Part shown: one piece after another, positions 25,831 to 33,433 of the stretch
Position numbering within the stretch: the stretch's first letter is position 1
How the letters are laid out: each line of letters opens with the position of its first letter
Assembly (NCBI GenBank): GCA_963676905.2
Contig: CAXXVE010000001.1
Coordinates: forward strand, 2,852,001 to 2,916,000
Origin: Oceanispirochaeta sp963676905
Lineage (GTDB): Bacteria > Spirochaetota > Spirochaetia > DSM-2461
DNA length: 64,000 nucleotides
Direction: 5' to 3'
Translations under genes and position numbers: made by a program
The notes under the pieces: generated by a model
Seen by the model: the letters and a program-made list of their open reading frames with translations, nothing else
Told to the model about the DNA's origin: nothing
Databases searched by the model: none

Positions 25831-26364
25831 TTAGAATTTTCTGTTATGTGCTTTCAGCTTTTTTACAGCCCATTCATAGTGGCTGGAACTTGCAGAAACA
25901 CAGTAGCTTCCCAGGGTTGTGGAACCTGTCCAGGTGAAGTGGCCTTTTGAAAAAAGCTCTTCATTTGAGAGGGCTGAGATGGTTTTGATGACCTCTTTAT
26001 GACTGCTGATGAGCATTGATTCTGCATCTTCAAGGCTGGTTTCCTGATGTTTGACCCAGAACTCTCTGTTCATCTCCCCATAGGTCTTCCAGTTATATGG
26101 GGATGGAAGAAAGGGGGCTGGAACTCCTTCCATATTGGAGCTGATCCAGTTTAAAAGCAGCTGGTGCCACTCATAAAGATGTATATACACATCTCTCAGG
26201 TTTTTATCTCTTAACCAGTGGGCTTCCTTTTTCTTTTCATCCCCTGAAAAATCAAACTCTTGCTTGAGTGCCTCTTTATTCATTGAGGCGGCTGTCTGCC
26301 ATAGGTTCTCAAAATTACTGTTTGCCTTGAGTATCAGATCATCCCTTGTCGTCGGTCTTGGCAC
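25831..26364 (-). CDS. ClbS/DfsB-family four-helix protein
   Basis: The 177-residue protein opens MPRPTTRDDLILKANSNFENLW, the hallmark N-terminus of the ClbS/DfsB family in the DinB-like four-helix superfamily. It also has the usual DVYIHLYEWHQLLLNWI segment with metal-ligand-type His, and a C-terminal YCVSASSSHYEWAVKKLKAH. ClbS itself is a cyclopropane hydrolase that protects against colibactin; most homologues have no known role. It is a single gene; its upstream region carries two palindromes (26402-26434). Confidence 0.85.
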   Translation of the reverse strand: MPRPTTRDDLILKANSNFENLWQTAASMNKEALKQEFDFSGDEKKKEAHWLRDKNLRDVYIHLYEWHQLLLNWISSNMEGVPAPFLPSPYNWKTYGEMNREFWVKHQETSLEDAESMLISSHKEVIKTISALSNEELFSKGHFTWTGSTTLGSYCVSASSSHYEWAVKKLKAHNRKF

Positions 26365-26401
26365 CCTTTTTCTCCTTTCAATATTTCATTGTTATGATCA
26401 C

Positions 26402-26434
26402 ATTATCAGAGATAATATGACAACAGTATGTCAT
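26402..26434. promoter_or_regulatory. Twin palindromes upstream of the ClbS-like gene
   Basis: ATTATC-AGA-GATAAT (26402-26416) is followed directly by ATGACA-N6-TGTCAT (26417-26434). Both lie 38-70 bases before the minus-strand start and could be regulator sites. Confidence 0.4.
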
Positions 26435-26449
26435 GATTATTTCAAGGCT

Positions 26450-26484
26450 AAAAAAAAGCCGGACAGGATGACTCCCGTCCGGCT
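26450..26484 (-). terminator. Terminator of the broken flavin-reductase gene
   Basis: AGCCGGAC and GTCCGGCT pair around a 12-base loop and are followed by a T-run on the minus strand. Confidence 0.9.
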
Positions 26485-26514
26485 AATATATTTTATCTAT
26501 ATCTCAGAGAGATA

Positions 26515-28302
26515 TCAGTCTATGATTTCAGCAGCGGCATTTGCACCTGCAATCTTACCGAATACGTTGATGTCGGCAAGAGCGTTACCACCGAGACGGT
26601 TTCCACCGTGTACTCCACCGGGTTGTTTCACCGGTTGTTTCACCGGCTGCGTAGAGACCGGGGATGATGTTGCCGTCTTTGTCGAGTACCTGCGCACTTG
26701 AATTGATGCTGATACCACCCATTGTGTGATGAACTGTAGGCATTCTGGGGCCTGCAAAATAGGGCGCTGTATCGATTCTCTGTTCGAAGAGGGTTCTTCC
26801 GAAAGCATCGGGTCCGCCTGCATCTACAGCTGCATTGAACTCATCAACCGCAGCAATCAGATTTTCCGCATTTACGTCCATCTTCTCAGCAAGCTCTTCA
26901 AGAGAGTCGGCCATTACAGCACGTCCCTGGTCCAGCAGTTCCTGCATTGTCTCATTGAAGTTGTTTTTCACATCCAGAGTGGGGTAGCACTGTGCATCGA
27001 GAACAATCCACATATACTGGTCTTCCTGATCAAAAAGAGCCTGTGTCATAACATCTCTTCTTTCTCCCTCGTCAACAAAACGGTCTCCCGATTTATTGAT
27101 GAAGATTCTGTTTTCTACACCATGTTCGATGTTACCTGCAAGGCTTCCTGTGTTGGGGTCACCCATGGGAAGGAGCTGAATATTTTCAAGGCCGATCAGT
27201 TCGGCTCCGATTTTCTCAGCCAGTGCCAGACCCTCTCCGGTAGCACCGGGGTGGTTGGTTGTTTTGAGGTTGGTCAGTGCGGGCCAGTTTTTGTTGTACT
27301 GGTCACGCATTTCAATATTGGCTCCGAAACCACCTGTTGTTACAATCACTGCCTTGTGTCCTGTTACTACAAGTGTTCCATCGGGAGTGGAGGCGTTAAC
27401 TACTTCCGCACGTCCGTGCTCGAGGTAGATGTCGTTTACATGAGCATCGGTTATGATGGCGATTCCATCATTCTCATTGATGTAATTGGTATATGTTTCC
27501 ATGTAACCTGTTCCCAGGGGCTTAACGGGCTTGTGTGCTCTAGGCCACAGTCCGCCAAGTACTGTGAATACTGTATCATTGAACTCCATTCCCATGCTCT
27601 CAAGCCACTGGATAGTAGGGTATGCATTGTCTACGAGAGTTCTTACAAGCTCGGGGGTACCAAGTCTGTCCCCGCCGTTGAAAGTCTGCTCATAGTGAAG
27701 ATCTGTTGAGTCTTCGATTCCCTGGGGAACCTGTCTTGAAGAGTCTGCCGCATTGTATGCAGAACCGGAGATCATTGTGTTACCACCGGCCATGGGCATC
27801 TTTTCGAGGACCAGTACGCTTGCACCGTTCTGGTGTGCGGAAATAGCTGCGGAGAGACCGGCACCACCGGCTCCGATATCAACAACATCAGCTGCCATTA
27901 CACTTGTAGCTGCTGTTACAGCATCTGCATCGGCTGCCTTTCCTGAAGTCAGTTTAGAGATATCCGCCCCGGCTGATTCAAGGGCTTCTGTAATTGCTCC
28001 GATAAGACCGAAACTTGTAATTGTAGCACCTGAAACAGTGTCCAGATTAAGGTCCTGCTGCTTCAGTGCCTGAGCGGGGATTCTATCGAATGCCGCATCA
28101 GAGAGACCGGGTGTTTCATGATTTTCGAGAATCTTGATGTCTTTGATATTTTTGCTGTCGACAGTTACTTCAACAACGATATCTTTACCGTGAATACCGG
28201 GGCTCCACCCTGATAGGTTCCGGCTGTAAAGTTCTTTGATCCGCATCCCGCCAGTGACAGCAGAGATACAAGTACCAGAAGACTTGCGACTAATCTTTTC
28301 AT
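26515..28302 (-). pseudogene. Lipoprotein FMN/FAD reductase, disrupted by two frameshifts
   Basis: This is a close paralogue of the intact gene at 31316-33091. From ATG 28302 it reads a lipoprotein signal (MKRLVASLLVLVSLLSLAGC). It then loses frame near 28200, where the paralogue has five C (coding APG) and this copy has four. The long middle frame holds the FMN domain (DTVSGATITS) and the FAD domain. Near 26625 a 12-base unit, GGTGAAACAACC, is duplicated and one extra C follows, so the end GGVHGGNRLGGNALADINVF falls in another frame and stops at 26515. The Rossmann strand also reads DVVDIGAG where DVVIIGAG is expected. It is probably decaying; assembly error is the alternative. Confidence 0.85.
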
Positions 28303-28330
28303 TAGTTCCTTCCTGTAATATCGTTAATAA

Positions 28331-28352
28331 TTGACCGAACTGGTTCGGTGAA
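28331..28352. promoter_or_regulatory. Palindromic operator before the broken reductase gene
   Basis: TTGACCGAA and TTCGGTGAA face each other around CTGG. The core ACCGAA-N3-GTTCGGTGAA is shared with the site at 33121-33144, before the intact paralogue. Confidence 0.65.
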
Positions 28353-28470
28353 GTAATAACCTATGAAATAGACCCGAAGGAATCAATATATTTTAATCGA
28401 TATAATTATCTTGATATGTCGCAGAAAGGGGAGACTGTGTTAAGCTGGTTCGGAAAAAGACTGTCCGTAC

Positions 28471-28497
28471 AAAAAGCCCTCAGGGTCACTGAGGGCA
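28471..28497 (-). terminator. Terminator of the chemoreceptor gene
   Basis: GCCCTCAG and CTGAGGGC pair around GGTCA, followed by TTTTTG on the minus strand, just after the chemoreceptor stop. Confidence 0.9.
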
Positions 28498-28521
28498 TAA
28501 ACAGGCTGGAAAGAAAGAAGA

Positions 28522-30456
28522 TCAGTAGTCGCCATCGGGCCCGGGAAGCTGCTTCTTCGGGCTGCCGGAGCTCTTGTTGTCCGTTTTAAAAAACCTGACC
28601 GAATCCAGGAGGGTAAGGGCCTGGGAGGAAAGTTCTTCAGATGTCGAGGCCAGGGAGTCGGCGGACGAGGAGTTCTGCTGTATGACCTGGTCAAGCTGCA
28701 GTATTGTGGTGTTGATCTGATCAATGCCCGTACTCTGCTCGCGGCTTGCGGCGCTGATTTCCTGAATAAGGTCGGCTGTTTTTTTGATATCCCCAACCAG
28801 TTTTGCAAGGCTTGTACCGGCGGTCTCTGCAATTTTTACCGAGTTGGATGAGAGCTGACTGATCTCCCCTGCGGCTTTCCCGCTGTTTTCTGCGAGTTTC
28901 CTGACTTCAGAGGCAACAACGGCGAATCCCTTGCCGTGTTCTCCGGCTCTGGCTGCTTCAATAGCCGCATTCAGGGCAAGAAGATTTGTCTGGCGGGCGA
29001 TCTCTTCTATTATAGAGATTTTTTCGGCAATCTGCTTCATGGCCTCGACTGTCTGTGCTACAGAATCACCGCTGCTGTTGGCATCTACAACGACCTGTTT
29101 GGCAATATTCTCTGTAATATTTGCATTTTCACTGCTCTGCTCAATATTCGAGTTCATCTCCTCCACTGCAGCAGAGACCTCTTCGGCACTGGAAGCCTGT
29201 GTAGAAACTCCCATGGAAAGGGTCTGGGCACTTGTACTTATCTGTTCGCTGCCGGCGGAGACATTTTCTGCGGAGAGTGTAATTTCTGAAACAATATTTG
29301 ACATTATTTTACTGAGTTCCAGCATGGAGCTGTTCAAGAGGCCGATTTCATCACTTCGCTTCTCTTCATCCAGGTCCAAAGAGAGCTCTCCTGTGGCCAT
29401 AAGGGCGGCCTGCTCGGATATTCTTACAATGGGGCCTGAGATAGACTTGCTGAACAGGTAGATGACCGTTCCCATAACAGCGAGGAGTACGATTACGATA
29501 ATGGTTACAATCCATACCATCCTGTAGAATGGCGCCATTACAACTGAACCGGGGATCGCCAGGGTTAGTATCCATGGTGTATCCAGATATTTGATATGTA
29601 TAGGCTCAGCAATGTGCCAGAACCCGTCAATTTCAATAATATTCTCAATTGACTGCTCATTGTCGGTGAAATAGGGGAATGCATCGACCAGAGGGGCTCC
29701 GAGGAGTTCAGTTTTATATCCGACAAGGGTGCCTTCAGCGGTATTCATATAGGCAAAACTGCCTTCAAAGGGCTCTATCTTTTCAATTTCGCTCTGAAAG
29801 TAGGAGAGCTCTGTATCATAGCCGGCAATGCCGAAGGCCTCGCCATTGATATAGACGGGCATGCTCATGCTTGTTACAAACAGTTCTCCGATCTCTCCGC
29901 CATAGTCCCATATATACGGTTCTGTGATCATAAACTTATTCTGTCTGAGAGGATTTCCCCACCAGCTGTCATTGGCTGAATCATCAGGATCGTAGGTCAG
30001 CTCCAGGTTGAAGTTCTCAATACTTCCTATCTTCTGATAGGCGGAGTTGATCCACCTGTAATATTCATCTGTTTTTGATCCCCGATACTCAAACTCATCA
30101 ATAAAACCGGGATAACCTATAACCCACTGATTAAAGGCAAGCAGCTCTTCGCTGTCTCTGAAAAATGATTTATGTACATTGAACATGTACTGCCTGTTGT
30201 TTTCAACAGGATTTTCAATCATGGCGAGTGTAAGGTTGGCAAGACTCATCGACTTCTGGGCGATGGGATTCAGTTTATCCTGGAACTGATAGGCTGTTGA
30301 GGACGCCTGGTTTCTAACAGCTTCGATTGCCGATTCCTTGTAGAGTGCTGAAGACTGACTGAGGGTGAAGAGGGCTACAAGAATCATTCCTACTGCAGCC
30401 AGTGATGAATTTGCTATAATCAGCTTTGTTCTGATCTTTGTGTTCTTCAGGAGCAT
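28522..30456 (-). CDS. Methyl-accepting chemotaxis protein with a periplasmic Cache-type sensor
   Basis: The 644-residue chemoreceptor has membrane segment 1 at about residues 13-33. A large periplasmic sensor of about 270 residues follows; it contains YRWINSAYQ, a WGNPLRQNKFMITEPYIWD segment and GIAGYDTELSYFQ typical of dCache domains. Membrane segment 2 is at about 311-335 and is followed by a HAMP domain. The signalling hairpin tip reads ARQTNLLALNAAIEAARAGE (about 486-505). Cache domains bind small organic ligands. It lies between the two flavin-reductase paralogues, so it might sense their substrate, which is inference only. Confidence 0.95.
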   Translation of the reverse strand: MLLKNTKIRTKLIIANSSLAAVGMILVALFTLSQSSALYKESAIEAVRNQASSTAYQFQDKLNPIAQKSMSLANLTLAMIENPVENNRQYMFNVHKSFFRDSEELLAFNQWVIGYPGFIDEFEYRGSKTDEYYRWINSAYQKIGSIENFNLELTYDPDDSANDSWWGNPLRQNKFMITEPYIWDYGGEIGELFVTSMSMPVYINGEAFGIAGYDTELSYFQSEIEKIEPFEGSFAYMNTAEGTLVGYKTELLGAPLVDAFPYFTDNEQSIENIIEIDGFWHIAEPIHIKYLDTPWILTLAIPGSVVMAPFYRMVWIVTIIVIVLLAVMGTVIYLFSKSISGPIVRISEQAALMATGELSLDLDEEKRSDEIGLLNSSMLELSKIMSNIVSEITLSAENVSAGSEQISTSAQTLSMGVSTQASSAEEVSAAVEEMNSNIEQSSENANITENIAKQVVVDANSSGDSVAQTVEAMKQIAEKISIIEEIARQTNLLALNAAIEAARAGEHGKGFAVVASEVRKLAENSGKAAGEISQLSSNSVKIAETAGTSLAKLVGDIKKTADLIQEISAASREQSTGIDQINTTILQLDQVIQQNSSSADSLASTSEELSSQALTLLDSVRFFKTDNKSSGSPKKQLPGPDGDY

Positions 30457-30580
30457 AGTAACCTCCGGTTTATAGAAACAGTGCCTTTTATTGGCTGTTT
30501 GAATAAAGTATAGGAAATCACTTTGTATTTTGAAATGCTGAATATTAGAAAAAAGAGATGTAACTGTTACAGATCGGATC

Positions 30581-31180
30581 TTAAATCTGGATGCCTTTCA
30601 GGGCCCGTCGGGTGTACACTTCCATTTTTTCAATCAGGTCGAAGTCCCCATCATGGAGGCACCAGTGGAACACGAAGCCTCTTGCTCCTATAAAAAGCCA
30701 ATCACAGGCTTCCTCGGGAGAGAGTTCAAGCTTCAGTTCGCCAGAATCCACTGCTGCACTGATAATTCTTGTCAGGCGCTCCTGCATGGCCCTTCCCTTA
30801 CGGATAAAGGTTCTGTTTGTGGGAGTATAGAAATCCTTTGAAAATTCAATGCCGTTTTCAATTGCCACAAATTCTGCATAACTCATCATGTACTGGACAA
30901 TATGCTCAACCCCGTTACCTTCAAAACCCTCAAGGCGTTCCCATCCTGAGAACCGGGCATCTGCCAGCCGGAATGACTCTTCAATAATGCTCTCTTTTGT
31001 AGGAAAGTAATGATAGAATGCACCTACTGAACAGTTTGCCTTGCGGCATATTTCTGTGATACTTGTCTTCTCAAGCCCTTTTTCGACAATCAGGTCAAAG
31101 GCAGCATCATAGATTCTTCTTTTTGATTCTTCTGCCTTTTCCTGACGGCTTGTCTTAACATTTATTACATTCATAAGCAA
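30581..31180 (-). CDS. TetR-family regulator of the flavin-reductase region
   Basis: The 199-residue protein has a typical TetR DNA-binding domain: KTSITEICRKANCSVGAFYHYFPTKESI (about residues 37-64). Its C-terminal domain is helical, with an EACDWLFIGARGFVFHW segment. Start choice is between 31180 and a Met three codons later. It lies between the two reductase paralogues whose promoters share a palindrome, so it is the best candidate to bind both. No copy of that palindrome was seen in its own promoter. Confidence 0.88.
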   Translation of the reverse strand: MLMNVINVKTSRQEKAEESKRRIYDAAFDLIVEKGLEKTSITEICRKANCSVGAFYHYFPTKESIIEESFRLADARFSGWERLEGFEGNGVEHIVQYMMSYAEFVAIENGIEFSKDFYTPTNRTFIRKGRAMQERLTRIISAAVDSGELKLELSPEEACDWLFIGARGFVFHWCLHDGDFDLIEKMEVYTRRALKGIQI

Positions 31181-31217
31181 TTATTATCCAATTAAACTTT
31201 TTTTATAAGTGGCACTG

Positions 31218-31264
31218 AAAAAATGGGCATCCATCCACCGCGGAGTATGCGATGAACGGATGCC
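31218..31264 (-). terminator. Terminator of the intact flavin-reductase gene
   Basis: GGCATCC and GGATGCC pair over a long loop, followed by C-A and a T6 run on the minus strand. Confidence 0.7.
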
Positions 31265-31315
31265 TTTACTAATAAAACCTTCCGGAATATGTCCGGTTAC
31301 AGTTAAATGAGTTTA

Positions 31316-33091
31316 TCAGCGGGTCTCAGCTGCCGCATTGGCACCTGCGATCTTACCGAATACATTGATATCTACAAGAGCATTTCCACCGAGACGGTTG
31401 GCTCCGTGAATACCACCTGTTGTTTCACCAGCTGCATAAAGTCCGGGAATGATGTTTCCGTCTTTGTCCAGAACCTGTGCATTCTCGTTGATTCTGATAC
31501 CACCCATTGTGTGGTGAACAGTGGGTTTTCTTCCACCTGCAAAGTAGGGGGGTGTATCAATTTTGTGTTCAAACAGGGTTCTTCCGAATGCATCGGGTCC
31601 GCCTGTTTCAACAGCAGCGTTGAACTCTTCTACTGCTGCAACGAGCTCGGCTGCAGGAACATCCATTTTCTGAGCCAGTTCTTCAAGGCTGTCGGCCATA
31701 AGAGCGCGGTCCTGGTCTACAAGCTCCTGAATGGACTCATTGAAGTTGTTTTTTGTGTCCATTGTGGGGTAGTTGTGGGCATCGAGAACGATCCACATAA
31801 ACTCATCTGTCTGGTCAAAGAGGGCCCGTGTCATCACGTCGCGTCTCTCGCCTTCGTCAACAAATCTCTTTCCTTCCTTGTTGATGAAGATTCTGTTTTC
31901 AACAGCCTGTTCGATGTTTCCTGAGAGGCTTCCTGTTACGGGGTCACCCATGGGGAGAAGCTGAATGTTTTCGAGACCGATAAGCTCGGCACCGATCTTT
32001 TCAGCAATTGCAAGACCGTCACCGGTTGCTCCGGGATGGTTTGTGGTTCCGATATTCTTCAGAGAAGGCCACATAGTGTTGTACTTCTCACGTTTTTCGA
32101 TATCTGCACCAAAACCACCTGTTGCCAGAATAACTGCCTTGTGGCCGGCGGCAACAACTGTTCCTTTGGGGCCGGTTGCATTGACAACTTCTGCGCGTCC
32201 CTCTTCAAGGTATACTTCATTTACCTTTGTATCGGTAAGGATAGTAATCTCGTCAGAGTGGGCATCGATATAGTCCATATATGTCTTGATGTAACCTGTA
32301 CCCAGGGGCATTACAGGTTTGTGTGCTCTGGGCCAGAGACCACCGAGAACGGTGAATACATGGGGTTTGAATTCCATTCCAAGGCTTTCAAGCCACTGGA
32401 GGGTGGGGTAGGAGTTTTCAACAAGAGTACGGACCATTACAGGTGTACCAAGCTTGTCTCCACCGTTGAATGTCTGCTCGTAGTGCTTGTCTATAGAGTC
32501 CTCGATTCCCTCGGGTTCCTGTCTGCTGGGGTCAACCGCATTGTAAGCGGAACCGGAGATGATTGTATTACCACCGACCTGGGGCATCTTCTCAAGAACG
32601 ATAACAGTTGATCCGTTCTGATGAGCTGAAACAGCTGCTGAAAGACCGGCACCACCGGCTCCGATAATAACAACATCGGCGTTGAATACTTCAGTTGCTG
32701 CGGCAACTGTATCGGCTTCAGCCTTTTTACCGGCAGTCAGTTTAGCAAGATCAGCACCGGCTGATTCAAGAGCCATGGTAACAGCGCCGATGATGGCGTT
32801 GCTGGAGTAGGTGGCTCCACCTACAGTATCTACATTAAGGTCCTGCTGAGCTATGATGGCTGCTGGGATTCTGTCGAATGCGGCGTCTGAGAGACCGGGA
32901 GTCTCATGATTTTCCAGAATCTTGATATCTTTAATTTCTTTTGAGTCAACAGTAACTTCGACTACAACATCCTTTCCATGGATACCGGGGGCTGCACCCT
33001 GGTATGTACCTGCTTCAAAGTTCTTGGAACCACAACCGGCCAGTGCCAGAAGTGAGGCAAGAATCAGAAGATTAGCAATAAACCTTTTCAT
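31316..33091 (-). CDS. Lipoprotein FMN/FAD reductase, fumarate- or urocanate-reductase-like
   Basis: The 591-residue protein has a lipoprotein signal with lipobox LAGC (Cys20). An FMN-binding domain follows (about 30-110), with the attachment region DTVGGATYSS, where Gly replaces the usual Ser/Thr but the acceptor Thr remains. The FAD domain starts DVVIIGAGGAGLSAA (about 140), has a substrate region with GGLWPRAHKP and FVDEGERRDVMT, and ends GGIHGANRLGGNAL, the classic flavocytochrome c/FrdA ending. It should act outside the cytoplasmic membrane as a terminal reductase in anaerobic electron transfer; the organic acceptor is unknown. A palindromic operator lies 30 bases upstream. Confidence 0.88.
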   Translation of the reverse strand: MKRFIANLLILASLLALAGCGSKNFEAGTYQGAAPGIHGKDVVVEVTVDSKEIKDIKILENHETPGLSDAAFDRIPAAIIAQQDLNVDTVGGATYSSNAIIGAVTMALESAGADLAKLTAGKKAEADTVAAATEVFNADVVIIGAGGAGLSAAVSAHQNGSTVIVLEKMPQVGGNTIISGSAYNAVDPSRQEPEGIEDSIDKHYEQTFNGGDKLGTPVMVRTLVENSYPTLQWLESLGMEFKPHVFTVLGGLWPRAHKPVMPLGTGYIKTYMDYIDAHSDEITILTDTKVNEVYLEEGRAEVVNATGPKGTVVAAGHKAVILATGGFGADIEKREKYNTMWPSLKNIGTTNHPGATGDGLAIAEKIGAELIGLENIQLLPMGDPVTGSLSGNIEQAVENRIFINKEGKRFVDEGERRDVMTRALFDQTDEFMWIVLDAHNYPTMDTKNNFNESIQELVDQDRALMADSLEELAQKMDVPAAELVAAVEEFNAAVETGGPDAFGRTLFEHKIDTPPYFAGGRKPTVHHTMGGIRINENAQVLDKDGNIIPGLYAAGETTGGIHGANRLGGNALVDINVFGKIAGANAAAETR

Positions 33092-33120
33092 TTCGTTTCC
33101 TTCCTGTTTTTGCAGAATCT

Positions 33121-33144
33121 GTTCACCGAATGAGTTCGGTGAAC
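33121..33144. promoter_or_regulatory. Perfect 10+10 palindrome before the intact flavin-reductase gene
   Basis: GTTCACCGAA (33121-33130) and TTCGGTGAAC (33135-33144) are exact reverse complements around TGAG. The same core occurs at 28331-28352. It is a TetR-type operator candidate and could also affect the divergent activase gene. Confidence 0.7.
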
Positions 33145-33265
33145 GAAAGTAATCTAACGCGTTCTTAAATAAAAATCAATATTTTTTAATCGATAAAATA
33201 ATATTTTCTCCATGAGCTGTTAACAATCTGTTTACATTTATCCGGATATGTGGGCATCCGGTGAA

Positions 33266-33389
33266 GAAGGTACCTCTTTTTCATAGCCTGCAGAAAGTAC
33301 AGTGTTCACTGGTGCAAATACACCAGGCCCTGAGGCACCTTCCGGGCTATATAAACCGGATTTCCCCGGTAAAGAGGTAGATTTTTTTT
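33266..33389 (+). promoter_or_regulatory. Structured leader with competing stems before the activase gene
   Basis: GAAGGTACCTC (33266-33276) can pair with GAGGCACCTTC (33332-33342; 10 of 11), enclosing a CTGGTG/CACCAG hairpin (33309-33326). The overlapping TACCTCTTT (33271-33279) instead pairs perfectly with AAAGAGGTA (33371-33379), which is followed by GA and eight T. A further ACCGG/CCGGT hairpin sits at 33355-33370. Two exclusive pairings, one ending in a T-run, look like an attenuator or riboswitch. It matches no riboswitch class that I recognise. The rest of 33092-33265 holds only the operator and promoter-like A/T-rich DNA. Confidence 0.45.
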
Positions 33390-33433
33390 ATGGAATAGAG
33401 AGTAATATAAATATACAATTGGGAGATTTTTTA

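Noticed and set aside
27000..27709. Long plus-strand frame opposite the broken flavin reductase
   Set aside because: It is antisense to conserved FAD-domain codons, rich in Cys/His/Val shadow composition, and a similar antisense frame occurs opposite the intact paralogue.
33302..33433. N-terminal extension of the giant activase by 44 residues
   Set aside because: The extension lies in the structured leader, has no ribosome site, and has no similarity to the ATPase start; ATG 33434 has a good site and begins just before the domain.
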